64,000 bases of DNA from DASZVB01 sp036272055 (GTDB lineage Bacteria > Myxococcota_A > Polyangia > Polyangiales > Polyangiaceae): the NCBI GenBank assembly GCA_036272055.1, contig DATAZL010000045.1, positions 124,001 through 188,000 on the forward strand, given 5' to 3'. The notes under the pieces were generated by a model. The model was not told the DNA's origin, searched no databases, and saw only the letters and a list, made by a program, of their open reading frames with translations. Of the stretch, positions 38,180 through 47,675 are shown piece after piece (within the stretch, counting starts at the first letter, position 1; each line of letters starts with the position of its first letter). Position numbers and translations under genes: made by a program.

Positions 38180-39169
38180 ATGAGAACGAGTCGCGCCGCC
38201 GTCGCAGCGGTCGTCCTTTTCGCCGCGCACGACGCCGCCGCGCAGGCGACGTCGGTCGCCACTGCGCGGCAGCTCGCGCTGACCGGTATCGACGCGGTCG
38301 AGGCGCACGATTGCGAGAAGGGCGCACCGCTCCTCGAGCGCGCAGAGCAGCTCCATCACGCCTCCGTTCACCTGCAGTACCTCGCGCGCTGTCGCGTCGC
38401 GAGCGGACGTCTCGTCGCCGCGACCGAGATGTGGCGAAGGATCATCCGCGACGGCGCGCCCGAGGGCGCTTCGCCGGCCGTCGTCAGCGCACTGTCGGAA
38501 GCGCGCACCGAGCTGGAGAAGACGCTCCCGCGCCTCGCCCAGACGACGATCCGTACCGCGCGCGACTACCCTGGCCTGTCGCTGACGATCGACGGGAACA
38601 AGGTGCCGTCGGACATGGTCGGCACGCCGCAGATCCTCGATCCGGGCGACCATGAGCTCGCTGTCTCCGCGACGGGCTACGAGAGCTGGTCGCGAAAATG
38701 GACGCTCGCCGACGGCGGCACGGCGGAGCTCACCGTCGAGCTCACCGCGCTCCCCGAAGGACAGACAGCGCCGCTCCAGGAAGGTCACACCGAACCGAAG
38801 AAGAAGTCGTCGTTCCTCGGCCCCGCCGGCTGGATCACGGCCTCGGTGGGCGCCGCGTCGCTCATCGCCGGCACGGTGACGCTCCTGGCGCGGAACAACC
38901 GGCGCTCCGACATGGAGAGCAAGTGCACACCGGACGGGAGCTGCCCGCGCAGCAGCTTCCAGGGCAACTCGTTCGACGACGACCGGAGCGCCATCGGCGA
39001 CCTCACGACGGCGTCCAACGTGCTTTTATGGGGTGGGGGTGCGTTACTGGCCGGCGGCGCCACGATGATCGTCGTCGCGTCGCAAGGTTCGTCGAAGGAG
39101 CCGGGAACGGCGCTCCTCGTGGGGGCCCCGCGCGCAACGGCCGGCCTGACGGTGCAGGGGCGTTGGTGA
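38180..39169 (+). CDS. Exported TPR and PEGA-like envelope protein
   Basis: 329 residues with a signal peptide ending near DAAAQ. TPR-like helices occupy about 25-100, and a PEGA-type beta segment 125-180 (LSLTIDGNKVPSDMVGT, YESWSRKWTLADGG). Two hydrophobic helices lie near 213-233 and 275-298. The layout and the spacing of segments parallel the protein at 7576-8577, although identity is low by eye. It is divergent from the beta-helix lipoprotein gene and probably has its own promoter in the 146-base gap. Function is unknown. Confidence 0.78.
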   Translation: MRTSRAAVAAVVLFAAHDAAAQATSVATARQLALTGIDAVEAHDCEKGAPLLERAEQLHHASVHLQYLARCRVASGRLVAATEMWRRIIRDGAPEGASPAVVSALSEARTELEKTLPRLAQTTIRTARDYPGLSLTIDGNKVPSDMVGTPQILDPGDHELAVSATGYESWSRKWTLADGGTAELTVELTALPEGQTAPLQEGHTEPKKKSSFLGPAGWITASVGAASLIAGTVTLLARNNRRSDMESKCTPDGSCPRSSFQGNSFDDDRSAIGDLTTASNVLLWGGGALLAGGATMIVVASQGSSKEPGTALLVGAPRATAGLTVQGRW

Positions 39170-39199
39170 AGCGGCGCGGCATGCGCTAGGTTTCCGCCG

Positions 39200-40048
39200 A
39201 TGCAAGCTCCCGCGCCGGCCCGGACGGCGGCCGAAAAGCTGGATGCCCTGCGCGGCGTGGTTCGCGGCCTGGGCTCGGTCCTGGTCTGCTACTCGGGCGG
39301 CATCGACAGCGCCTTGGTGCTCGCCGTTGCCACCGAGCAACTCGGAGAGCGGGCCGTCGGCATGACGGCAGTGAGCCCGAGCCTGCCCCAGAGCGAGCGC
39401 GCCGACGCGGTGCGGATCGCGACGAGCCTCGGTGCCGTACACCGGCTCGTCGAGTCGTCGGAGATGGAGCGCCCGGGCTACGTGGCGAACGGACCCGACC
39501 GCTGTTTCCACTGCAAGTCGGAGCTCTACGAGATCGCGCAGGCGCGTCAGACCGAGTGGCGCCTCGATGCGATCGCGAACGGCACCAACCTCGACGACCT
39601 CGGCGATCATCGTCCCGGCCTCGAAGCGGCGAAGCGCGCCCACGTGCGGAGCCCCTTGCTCGAGGCCGGCTTCAACAAGGCCGACGTGCGCGAGGTCGCG
39701 CTGAGCATCGGCATGGACGTCTGGGACAAGCCGGCCGCGGCGTGTCTCTCGAGCCGCATCCCGTACGGCACGTCCGTCACCCGTGAGCGGCTCGCCCGCA
39801 TCGCCGGCTTCGAGGAAGAGCTGCACACCCTCGGGTTCCGGCGCGTGCGCGTCCGCTTTCACGAGCAGATCGCGCGCCTCGAGATCAACCCGTCGGACTT
39901 CACGAAGATGGTCGAGCCCGAGATCCGGAACGCCGTCACGGCCGCCGGCAAGCGCCATGGCTTTCTGTACGTCACCCTCGATCTCGAGGGGTATCGTCAG
40001 GGCTCGCACAACGAAGTGCTCGTCGGCCGCTCCCTTCGCGTCGTCTGA
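39200..40048 (+). CDS. larE: ATP-dependent sacrificial sulfur transferase LarE
   Basis: 282 residues. The PP-loop SGGIDS is at 32-37 and GPDRCFHCKSELYEIA and NGTNLDDLGDHRPG are family motifs. Cys182 in AACLSSRIPYG matches the cysteine whose sulfur is donated in characterised LarE. The enzyme builds the nickel-pincer cofactor of lactate racemase and related proteins from an adenylylated pyridine precursor. larA, larB and larC are not in this window, so the client enzyme is unknown. It lies 30 bases after the TPR gene and may share its transcript. Confidence 0.92.
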   Translation: MQAPAPARTAAEKLDALRGVVRGLGSVLVCYSGGIDSALVLAVATEQLGERAVGMTAVSPSLPQSERADAVRIATSLGAVHRLVESSEMERPGYVANGPDRCFHCKSELYEIAQARQTEWRLDAIANGTNLDDLGDHRPGLEAAKRAHVRSPLLEAGFNKADVREVALSIGMDVWDKPAAACLSSRIPYGTSVTRERLARIAGFEEELHTLGFRRVRVRFHEQIARLEINPSDFTKMVEPEIRNAVTAAGKRHGFLYVTLDLEGYRQGSHNEVLVGRSLRVV

Positions 40049-40087
40049 GTCCATCAGACATCCCTCGCCGGAGCTCGCGTCGACCGA

Positions 40088-40150
40088 GTCCGTCGAGCCT
40101 CACTCGACGGACTTCATTCGTCAGGGTCCGCCGGGCTTCACCCGACGGAC
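40088..40150. terminator. Two tandem hairpins between convergent larE and pnp
   Basis: Hairpin 1 (40088-40112) is GTCCGTCGAG, loop CCTCA, exact inverse. Hairpin 2 (40126-40150) is GTCCGCCGGG, loop CTTCA, inverse with one mismatch. The two are clearly duplicates 38 bases apart. No T-run follows, so any termination would depend on pairing alone or on Rho. They could also slow exonucleases at the transcript ends. Confidence 0.55.
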
Positions 40151-40173
40151 CTCGATGTGCTGTGTGCTGACGC

Positions 40174-42423
40174 TCAGCGCGGGCGACCGCGATCGCCACC
40201 GCGTCCGCCGCCGCCGCCACTGCGACCTCGGTCACCGCCGCGACCACGGTCACCACCGCGTCCGCCGCCACCACCGTAGCCGCCACCACCACCACCGCCG
40301 CCGCCGCCCTCGGGCTGGACTTCCATCCCCTCGGGAACGGGGAGGAGCGCGCGCCGGCTGAGACGGATCTTCCCGTCGCGCTCGACGCTGAGCACCTTCA
40401 CCTCGATCTCGTCACCCTCCTTGAACACGTCCTCGACGCGCTCGGTGCGGGTGTGGGCGATCTCGGAGACGTGCAGGAGCGCTTCGGTGCCGGGGATGAT
40501 CTCGACGAAGGCGCCGAAGTCGACGATGCGACGGACGGTGCCCTTGTAGACCTTCCCGACCTCGGGCTCTTCCACGAGGCTCGTGATGATCTCGATGGCG
40601 CGCTTCACCGCGCCGGCGTCCTCGGACGCCACGGCGACGGTGCCGTCGTCCTCGACGTTGATGGTGCAGCCGGTCTGCTCGGTGATGCCCTTGATGGTCT
40701 TGCCACCGGAGCCGATGATGATGCGGATCTGATCCGGGCGGACCTTGATGGTCGTGATGCGCGGCGCGAACTGGCTGAGCTCGGGGCGCGCGGTCGGCAG
40801 CGTCTCGAGCATCTTGCCGAGGATGTGCAGTCGACCCTCTTTCGCCTGGTCGAGGGCGCGCTCGAGGATCGCGCGATCGAGACCCTGGATCTTGATGTCC
40901 ATCTGGATGGCGGTGACGCCACGCTCGGTGCCGCACACCTTGAAGTCCATATCGCCCAGGTGATCCTCGTCGCCGAGGATGTCGCTGAGGATGGCGACGC
41001 GCTGGTCCTCTTGAATGAGGCCCATCGCGATGCCGGCGACGGGGCTACGGAGCGGAACGCCGCAGTCCATCAAGCTCAGGGTGCCACCACAGACGGTCGC
41101 CATGGAGCTCGACCCGTTCGACTCGAGGACCTCGCCCACGATGCGGATCGTGTACGGGAACTGCTCGTGCGGCGGGATCATCCGCCGGAGAGCGCGCTCG
41201 GCGAGGGCGCCGTGGCCGATCTCGCGACGGCCGGGGCCGCGGAGCGGCTTCGTCTCGCCGGTGGAGAAGGGCGGGAAGTTGTAGTGGAGCATGAAGCGTT
41301 TCCACGACTCACCGATGAGGGCGTCGATCTTCTGCTCGTCGGTGGCGGTCCCGAGGGTCGTCGTGACGATGGCTTGCGTCTCGCCGCGCTGGAAGAGACC
41401 CGAGCCGTGAACGCGCGGCAGAATCCCGACCTCGCACGAGATCGGCCGGACGGTGCGCGTGTCGCGGCCATCGATGCGGCGACCGGTGTCGAGCACCATG
41501 CTGCGGACGACGTGCGCCTTGCGGTTCTCGAACTCGTCCTTGATGAGCTTGGCGAGGAGCGTGAACCGCTCGAGCCCGAGCTCGCCGGTGAGAGTCTCGA
41601 CGAGCTTCTTCTTGAGGCCCGAGTAGGCGTCGTAGCGCGCGTGCTTCTCGCGGATGACGCACGCTTCACGGATGCCGCCGTCGACGAGCTCCGCCACGCG
41701 GGACGCGACCTCTGTCGGGATCTTCTCGACGGAGAAGACGCGCTTCGGCTTGCCCACTGCGGCACGGATGCGCTCGATGAGCTGGAGGACGAGCTGGCCC
41801 TGCTGATGGGCGAACATGAGCGCGTCGATGAGGTCGGCCTCGGTCGCCTCGTCGGCGCCGCCCTCGACCATGACGATCGCGTCCTTGCTGACGGCCACGA
41901 CGAGGTCGATGTCCGACGCCTCGGTCTGCTCGAAGGTCGGGAACGAGACGAGCTCCCCGTCGACGCGGGCCACGCGGATACCGGCGATCGGTCCGTCCCA
42001 CGGGATGTCCGACACGTGGAGCGCCGCGGACGCGGCCGTCAGCGCGAGCACGTCGGTCTGCTGCATCTTGTCCGTGGACATGACGGTCGCGATGATCTGC
42101 GTGTCCTTCTTGTACCCGTCGGGGAAGAGCGGACGGAGCGGACGGTCGATGAGGCGCGACGTGAGGATCTCGTTCTCACGAAGGCGACCTTCACGCTTGA
42201 AGAAGCCGCCCGGGATCTTGCCGGCGGCGTACGTCTTCTCCTGGTACTCACAGGTGAGCGGGAAGAAGTCGAGCCCGGGGCGCTCGTCGGTCGATACGGC
42301 GGTGACGAGGACGACGCTGCCCTCGCAGGTGATCAAACACGAGCCATGGGCTTGCTTGGCAAGACGGCCAGTCTCGATGGTCAGCGTCTTGTTGCCGACC
42401 ACGACGGATTCACGTACGAACAT
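40174..42423 (-). CDS. pnp: Polyribonucleotide nucleotidyltransferase (PNPase) with RGG-rich tail
   Basis: Phosphorolytic 3'-5' RNA exonuclease, 749 residues from ATG 42423. Two RNase PH domains (near 1-220 and 310-540) flank an alpha-helical linker. A KH domain (near 550-610, IIIGSGGKTIKGITEQTGC) and an S1 domain (near 620-690, RRIVDFGAFVEIIPGTEALL) follow. The last 45 residues are Gly-rich with repeated RGGDRGR units, an RGG-like extension absent from enterobacterial PNPase. It probably adds RNA affinity. rpsO lies upstream in the classical order. Confidence 0.96.
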   Translation of the reverse strand: MFVRESVVVGNKTLTIETGRLAKQAHGSCLITCEGSVVLVTAVSTDERPGLDFFPLTCEYQEKTYAAGKIPGGFFKREGRLRENEILTSRLIDRPLRPLFPDGYKKDTQIIATVMSTDKMQQTDVLALTAASAALHVSDIPWDGPIAGIRVARVDGELVSFPTFEQTEASDIDLVVAVSKDAIVMVEGGADEATEADLIDALMFAHQQGQLVLQLIERIRAAVGKPKRVFSVEKIPTEVASRVAELVDGGIREACVIREKHARYDAYSGLKKKLVETLTGELGLERFTLLAKLIKDEFENRKAHVVRSMVLDTGRRIDGRDTRTVRPISCEVGILPRVHGSGLFQRGETQAIVTTTLGTATDEQKIDALIGESWKRFMLHYNFPPFSTGETKPLRGPGRREIGHGALAERALRRMIPPHEQFPYTIRIVGEVLESNGSSSMATVCGGTLSLMDCGVPLRSPVAGIAMGLIQEDQRVAILSDILGDEDHLGDMDFKVCGTERGVTAIQMDIKIQGLDRAILERALDQAKEGRLHILGKMLETLPTARPELSQFAPRITTIKVRPDQIRIIIGSGGKTIKGITEQTGCTINVEDDGTVAVASEDAGAVKRAIEIITSLVEEPEVGKVYKGTVRRIVDFGAFVEIIPGTEALLHVSEIAHTRTERVEDVFKEGDEIEVKVLSVERDGKIRLSRRALLPVPEGMEVQPEGGGGGGGGGGYGGGGGRGGDRGRGGDRGRSGGGGGRGGDRGRPR

Positions 42424-42601
42424 TTTGCATGCGCTCCCAGCGCGAGCCGCTACGTGCAGCTTGACGCCAGACGCGAGCGCGACCTTCAGCCTCGGTTCCT
42501 GAAAATCACGGCGTTCCGTGAACCTCACGAAGCGAAGTTGAAGGACATTCGGCGCTTCGCATCCGGAAAATGGATGGAACGACGACCCCCTCCGAACCCG
42601 C

Positions 42602-42871
42602 TTACTTGCGGAGATTCAGGGAAGAAACGACCTTGCGGTAGCGCTCGATATCCGAGCTCTTGAGGTAGTTGAGGAGGCGGCGGCGCTGGCTGACCAGGGC
42701 GAGAAGACCACGGCGCGAGTGATGGTCCTTCTTGTGAATCTTGAAGTGGTCGGTCAGGTAATCGATCCGCGTGCTCAAGAGGGCGATCTGCACCTCGGGC
42801 GATCCGGTGTCGGACTCGTGCAACCGGAACTTCGTGATGACGCCCTGCTTGGCGTCGGATTCCAAAGACAT
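42602..42871 (-). CDS. rpsO: 30S ribosomal protein S15
   Basis: 89 residues, the exact family length. Characteristic stretches are FRLHESDTGSPEVQIALLS, HFKIHKKDHHSRRGLLALVS and RRRLLNYLKSSDIERY. S15 binds 16S rRNA early in 30S assembly. It precedes pnp by 178 bases, the arrangement in which many bacteria cotranscribe the two. Confidence 0.97.
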   Translation of the reverse strand: MSLESDAKQGVITKFRLHESDTGSPEVQIALLSTRIDYLTDHFKIHKKDHHSRRGLLALVSQRRRLLNYLKSSDIERYRKVVSSLNLRK

Positions 42872-42976
42872 CTCTGCTTTCCTGACTAGTTGAATGGGGC
42901 GGGGAGTATATCCGCGACGCTTTGCCGGTCAACCCGCACGAGCCACCCGAGCAGTGGTCGATTTTCCGCAATAAAT

Positions 42977-44587
42977 TCACTCCCAGACGATTCTGTCGTC
43001 GTGGACGGCTCCCGCGGAAGCGTCCAGACACGGCAGCGACGGACCCCCGTCTGCCACACAGGGAGCGAGCGCGCGAACGGTCTCGACGACGGCATCGCGG
43101 ACGAGACCCAGGTCGTCCACTCCTCCGTCGCTGGTGACGTCGAGCCACTGGCCGGCGCCGGTCAGGAACGAGACGGTCGCGACGCGGTAGCTCCGGGAGG
43201 CGTCCACTGGACGACCCGCAACGTGGAGCGTGCTCGAGCCGCGCCCGTCACAGCCGAGAACCAGGGTCCCGCCGTCCAGCTGAACCTGACTGACCCTGTC
43301 GCGTGCACACGACGCGGAACGGATCTGCTCGATCGCGCCGAGGAGCTCGTTGCCGGACACGGTGACGGTGACGAGCCGGTCGTCGAAGGGCAGCACGCGG
43401 AACACGTCTTCCATCGTGAGCTCGCCTTCGGCGAGATCGTCGCGGATGCCCGTGGTGTTGATCAGCGCGAGGTCCGCACCCGCGGCGACACGCATCGCGC
43501 GAGTGACGAAATTACCGAGCGGCGAATCCCCTCCCCCGACGGCGCTCCGCGACACGGCGCTCGGCGCAACGGCGAGCGGCTGCTCGAGCCCCGCCGCGTC
43601 CATCGCGCGGCGATACGGCTCGAGGAGCTCGAGCACGTCGACCCGCTCCTCGATGTCTTCCGTCACGGGGACGAGCGACGAGCGCGTCGCGATCACGGCG
43701 CTCCTATGGCCCGGCAATACGTCGTTCGGCTCCGTCGATACCGTGACGGCGATATTGCCGACGTAGCGGCCGTACGCGCCGGAGTGGACGACGAGCACCG
43801 GGCGCGGACGGCACCCGCGCTCCGACGTGAGCGACGCGCCGCAGTCGCGCACCGACTCCGGCGGCACGACGACGTCGTGCGTATGTCCGCCGAGCACCAC
43901 GTCGACGCCCGTCGTGAGCGGCACCAGCGTGGCGTCGAGGTCGGACCCGAGGTGCGAGAGGACGACGGTGACGTCGACGTCGCGATCGGCGTCGATGATG
44001 CGCTGCACCGCGGCCGCGCACGCCGGCACGTCGGGCACGCCGTCCGGTGAGCGGCCGAGCCCGACGACGCGAACCCGCATGCCGCCGCGTTCGACGAGCA
44101 GCGACGGCGCGACGAGCCCCGGCGCCTCGTCGACGAGATTTGCCGCGAGGAGCGCCGCACGCGGCGCATGGCGGCGCAGCGTCGCGAGCCGATCGAGGCC
44201 CGGCGAGAAGTCGTGATTGCCGAGCGCATCGGCGTCCACGTCGAGGGCGTCGACGACGCGCATCTCGGGGACTCCGCCGAAGAGCGTGTAGACCGCGGTG
44301 CCTTCGAGGACGTCACCGGCGTCGAGGGTGAGCGAGACGTCGGCCCGGCGACGCGCTTCGTCGAGGACGGTGGCGAGCCGCGACGCGCCGCCCGCGAGCA
44401 CCGTCGCACCGCTCGTCGGGCCGAGGCCGTACTCGACGTCTCGAGCCGTCAGGGTGATGCGGTCGGGGAACAGGTGCGAGTGCAGATCTGCGACGTGAAG
44501 GAGGGCGAGCTCACGTCGTGCCGCCGACGGCCCTGCCGGCGAGGGAGCACACCCCAGAAAGATCAGAGCGACGAGGAACGTGCGCAC
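42977..44587 (-). CDS. 5'-nucleotidase/metallophosphoesterase lipoprotein, UshA family
   Basis: 536 residues from GTG 44587, with a lipobox at IFLGC. The metallophosphatase domain carries HVADLHSHLFPD, DAGDVLEG, LGNHDFSPG, LSHLGSD and LGGHTHDVV, together supplying the two-metal site. The C-terminal domain (from about 330) has the family's ALINTTGIRDDLAEGELTME region that positions the nucleotide. It should release phosphate from extracellular nucleotides or similar esters in the periplasm or at the surface. Exact substrate is unknown. It stands between rpsO and ptsI in the same direction. Confidence 0.88.
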   Translation of the reverse strand: MRTFLVALIFLGCAPSPAGPSAARRELALLHVADLHSHLFPDRITLTARDVEYGLGPTSGATVLAGGASRLATVLDEARRRADVSLTLDAGDVLEGTAVYTLFGGVPEMRVVDALDVDADALGNHDFSPGLDRLATLRRHAPRAALLAANLVDEAPGLVAPSLLVERGGMRVRVVGLGRSPDGVPDVPACAAAVQRIIDADRDVDVTVVLSHLGSDLDATLVPLTTGVDVVLGGHTHDVVVPPESVRDCGASLTSERGCRPRPVLVVHSGAYGRYVGNIAVTVSTEPNDVLPGHRSAVIATRSSLVPVTEDIEERVDVLELLEPYRRAMDAAGLEQPLAVAPSAVSRSAVGGGDSPLGNFVTRAMRVAAGADLALINTTGIRDDLAEGELTMEDVFRVLPFDDRLVTVTVSGNELLGAIEQIRSASCARDRVSQVQLDGGTLVLGCDGRGSSTLHVAGRPVDASRSYRVATVSFLTGAGQWLDVTSDGGVDDLGLVRDAVVETVRALAPCVADGGPSLPCLDASAGAVHDDRIVWE

Positions 44588-44636
44588 GCCACGGCCGATC
44601 GGCCCTGGACGCCCGCATGTTGCGAAAAATCGGTAC

Positions 44637-46430
44637 TCACTCCGCTTCGAGGAGATCGACGAACAGCGGCCCGAAGGCGTCCATCGCTGCTTTCTCGATC
44701 TCGCGAGCGGTCACCATCGACATGGTGCTGGCGACCATGGCTTCCGCCTCGGCGAGGGTTATCCTGCCGATCGCTTCCTTCACCTCGGCGACCGCGGACG
44801 CTTCCATGCTGAGCTCGCGGATGCCCATCCCGAGCAGAAGGACGGCGGCGATGGGGTTGCTCGCCATGGCGCCGCACACCGAGATGGGGCGGCCGCGGTT
44901 CTTCCCGACCGCGATGACGCCGCGGATGAGCCGCAAGATCGCCGGATCGAACGGCGACCCGAGCTCGGCGAGCGTACGGTTCGTGCGATCGACGGCGAGC
45001 GCGTACTGCACCAGGTCGTTCGTGCCGATGCTCATGAACTCCGCCAGCACCGAGAGCTCGTCGGCCATGATCGCGGCGGCGGGCACCTCGACCATGATAC
45101 CGAGGGGGATGTGGTCGGCGCGCGCCTGACCGGCAGCATCGACGTCGGCGATGGCGCGATCGAGGAGCTCGCGCACCTGCCGCAGCTCATCCACCGACGT
45201 GATCATGGGGATCATGATGCGGAGGGCGCCGTGGGCGGAGGCGCGCACCATCGCGCGGAGCTGTACGAGAAACAGCTCCGGGCGAGACAGGGCGAGCCGT
45301 ACCGCGCGGAGACCGAGCGCGGGGTTCATCTCCGGAGGGGCGTGGAAGGCGGAGACGTACTTGTCGCCACCGATGTCGAAGGTCCGGAGCGTGACCGGCA
45401 TCGGCGTCACGGTCTCGACGACGGTCTTGTAAACCTCGTACTGCTCGTCCTGGCCCGGGGGCAGCGCGCGATCGATGTAGAGGAACTCGGTGCGATAGAG
45501 CCCGATCCCCTGCGCGCCCTCGAAGAGCGCGATGTGCGCCTCGGCGGGCAGCTCGATGTTCGCGCGGATGTGGATGGGCGTGCCGCACCTCGTCGTGCAG
45601 GGACGGTCGCGCCACGCTTGCCGATCGCGCGAGATGGCGAGGTGCCGCTCTGCCCGCGCCGACGCCGCGGAGAGGATCTCCCTCGTCGGCGACACCGTGA
45701 CACGGCCGCGAAAGCCGTCCACGACGAGGCGGTCGTCGCTTCCGACGAGCGCGACGATGCCGGCGACGCCCACGACGGCAGGGATCTCCAGGGCGCGCGC
45801 GATGATCGCGGTGTGCGACGTGCGCGTACCGACCTCGGTGACGATGGCGAGGACGCGATCCTTCGCGAGCGTCGCGGTCTCGGCCGGCGACAGATCGCGC
45901 GCGACGATGATGCTCGGCTCCTTGATGTCGGGGAGCGACACCGTGCGGGTGCGGCCGCTCAGTGCACGCTGGAGCAGATCCGCGATGAACGCGATGTCGT
46001 GGCTACGCTCGGCGAGGTACGGATCGCCGCCCGTGCTGAGCTGCTCGGCGAGCTCGTCGGTGACGACGTCCACCGCCCACTCCGCGCAGAGAAGGCCGAT
46101 GCGCACGTGACGCTCCACCTCGTCGCGGAGCGTATCGTCGGTGATCATGAGACGGTACGCCTCGAGGATCGATGCCTCGGCCTTGGCCAGCCGGCGCGCC
46201 GCGCCGTCCGTCACTTCGGTCAATCCCTGTAGCGCTTGCGCGACGGCGTCCTCGAAGCGACGGAGCTCCTCGTCGGCCTGGTGCTTCTTGATGTGACGGC
46301 GCACGACGCCGGGCCGGCGCGTGTCGATGACCATCGCGCGACCGATCGCGAGCCCCGGCGACCCGGGGATCCCCTCGAGGACGACCGGCGGGGCCTCGGA
46401 CTGCCCGGTTCGTCGGCCGCGCGGGTTCAC
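44637..46430 (-). CDS. ptsI: PTS phosphotransferase enzyme I
   Basis: 597 residues from GTG 46430, one base after the ptsH stop. The phosphohistidine is H206 in GTRTSHTAIIARA. The PEP-binding barrel shows GIGLYRTEFLYIDRALPPGQ, the MIPMITSVDELRQV strand, EFMSIGTNDLVQYALAVDR and the active-site Cys in SVCGAMASNP. No GAF domain is present, so it is the PtsI rather than the PtsP form. It phosphorylates HPr from phosphoenolpyruvate. With no sugar permease nearby, the chain probably serves regulation. Confidence 0.93.
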   Translation of the reverse strand: MNPRGRRTGQSEAPPVVLEGIPGSPGLAIGRAMVIDTRRPGVVRRHIKKHQADEELRRFEDAVAQALQGLTEVTDGAARRLAKAEASILEAYRLMITDDTLRDEVERHVRIGLLCAEWAVDVVTDELAEQLSTGGDPYLAERSHDIAFIADLLQRALSGRTRTVSLPDIKEPSIIVARDLSPAETATLAKDRVLAIVTEVGTRTSHTAIIARALEIPAVVGVAGIVALVGSDDRLVVDGFRGRVTVSPTREILSAASARAERHLAISRDRQAWRDRPCTTRCGTPIHIRANIELPAEAHIALFEGAQGIGLYRTEFLYIDRALPPGQDEQYEVYKTVVETVTPMPVTLRTFDIGGDKYVSAFHAPPEMNPALGLRAVRLALSRPELFLVQLRAMVRASAHGALRIMIPMITSVDELRQVRELLDRAIADVDAAGQARADHIPLGIMVEVPAAAIMADELSVLAEFMSIGTNDLVQYALAVDRTNRTLAELGSPFDPAILRLIRGVIAVGKNRGRPISVCGAMASNPIAAVLLLGMGIRELSMEASAVAEVKEAIGRITLAEAEAMVASTMSMVTAREIEKAAMDAFGPLFVDLLEAE

Positions 46431-46431
46431 G

Positions 46432-46707
46432 TCATTCCTCTTCCCCGAAGCGGCCGTCGATGAGCTCACCGATGGCGCGCACCGCGTCCTCCGCCGATTC
46501 GCCGTTGGCCTCGACGATGAGCGACGTGCCCTTCGCGCCACAGAGAAGGAGAAGACCCATGACGCTCTTCGCGTTCACCATCTGGTCTTCGTTGCCGGCG
46601 GAGACGTCGCACGGGTAGCGCGACGCGAGCTGCGTCAGCTTCGCCGCTGCACGCGCATGGAGGCCGAGCTTGTTCTGGACCAGGAAAGTGCTGCGCGCAT
46701 GATTCAT
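46432..46707 (-). CDS. ptsH: Phosphocarrier protein HPr
   Basis: 91 residues. H17 in KLGLHARAAAK is the site phosphorylated by enzyme I. S48 in VNAKSVMGLLLL is the site used by HPr kinase. Both are present, so both forms of control are possible. It is two bases after rapZ and one base before ptsI, clearly one operon. Confidence 0.95.
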   Translation of the reverse strand: MNHARSTFLVQNKLGLHARAAAKLTQLASRYPCDVSAGNEDQMVNAKSVMGLLLLCGAKGTSLIVEANGESAEDAVRAIGELIDGRFGEEE

Positions 46708-46709
46708 GA

Positions 46710-47675
46710 TTAGCCGACTCCTCGACGCGATGTTCCCCCGACGAAACTCTCACCGGTGATCGACAGATCCCTGTCGATGTCTCGGTGCACGACGGTGATG
46801 GCGAGCCCCGTCTTCGCCGACACTTCAGTGGAGAGCTTCTCGGCCAGCACAACCGAGCGATGTTGCCCGCCCGTGCAGCCGACGCCTACCGTTAGATAGC
46901 TCTTCCCCTCACGCTCGTAGCGCGGCAGGCAAAAGCCGAGGAGATCTATGGCCTTGTCGAGGAAGGTCTGCGCGTCGGGGACGGCCAGGACGAAGTTTCG
47001 CACCGGTTCGTCGAGCCCCGACTGGGGCCGGAGCTCGGCGACGAAGAACGGATTCGGCAGGAACCTGACGTCGAGCAGCAGATCGGCGTCCACAGGGGGG
47101 CCGTACTTGAAGCCGAACGAGACGATGCGGGTGCTCATGCGCGGCGCGGCGCCCGCGCCGGGACCGTACACCTCGACGACGCGACGGCGAAGCTCGTGGA
47201 CGCTGAGCTCGCTGGTGTCGATGACCTGCTTGGCGCGCGCACGGAGCGGCGAGAGACGCTCGCGCTCGACGCGAATGCTATCGAGGACGGCGATCGCGCG
47301 CGAGCTCTCGGTGCCGGTATCGTGGATCAGCGGATGGGGACGGCGCGTGCTGCTGAACCGCCGCAGCAACGTCTCGTCGGCCGCGTCGAGGAACAGGATG
47401 TCCACCTCTCGATGACCGGGGACGCGCACCGACTCGATCACGTCGGCGGCGCGATCGAGGAAGCGCCGTACACGGACGTCGATGCCCATCGCAACGCGCG
47501 GGAGACCCGCCGCCTCGCAGGCGTTGAGCGTCGCCTCCATGACCGGCACCGGCAGGTTGTCGACGCAGAAGAAACCGAGGTCCTCGAGCGCGTGGAGCGC
47601 GGTCGATTTCCCGGCGCCGCTCAGTCCCGTCACGATGAGCACGAGCGACTCGGAGCCAGCGCCTAGGATCGTCAC
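46710..47675 (-). CDS. rapZ: RNase adapter / nucleotide-binding protein RapZ (YvcJ family)
   Basis: 321 residues from GTG 47675, overlapping the hprK stop (GTGA). The P-loop GLSGAGKS is at 17-24. Later motifs are GFFCVDNLPVPV, DAADETLLRRFSSTRRPHPL, VSFGFKYGPP and VGVGCTGGQHRSVVLAEKL. In enterobacteria RapZ steers RNase E to a small RNA controlling GlmS. In others its role is less defined. Its place beside hprK and ptsH is widely conserved. Confidence 0.93.
   Translation of the reverse strand: MTILGAGSESLVLIVTGLSGAGKSTALHALEDLGFFCVDNLPVPVMEATLNACEAAGLPRVAMGIDVRVRRFLDRAADVIESVRVPGHREVDILFLDAADETLLRRFSSTRRPHPLIHDTGTESSRAIAVLDSIRVERERLSPLRARAKQVIDTSELSVHELRRRVVEVYGPGAGAAPRMSTRIVSFGFKYGPPVDADLLLDVRFLPNPFFVAELRPQSGLDEPVRNFVLAVPDAQTFLDKAIDLLGFCLPRYEREGKSYLTVGVGCTGGQHRSVVLAEKLSTEVSAKTGLAITVVHRDIDRDLSITGESFVGGTSRRGVG

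Noticed and set aside
40453..42663. 736-codon open frame on the plus strand opposite pnp
   Set aside because: Antisense shadow of conserved PNPase; Asp/Val/Arg-rich translation with no recognisable domain.
44580..46232. 550-codon open frame on the plus strand opposite ptsI
   Set aside because: Antisense to conserved enzyme I residues; composition explained by GC bias.
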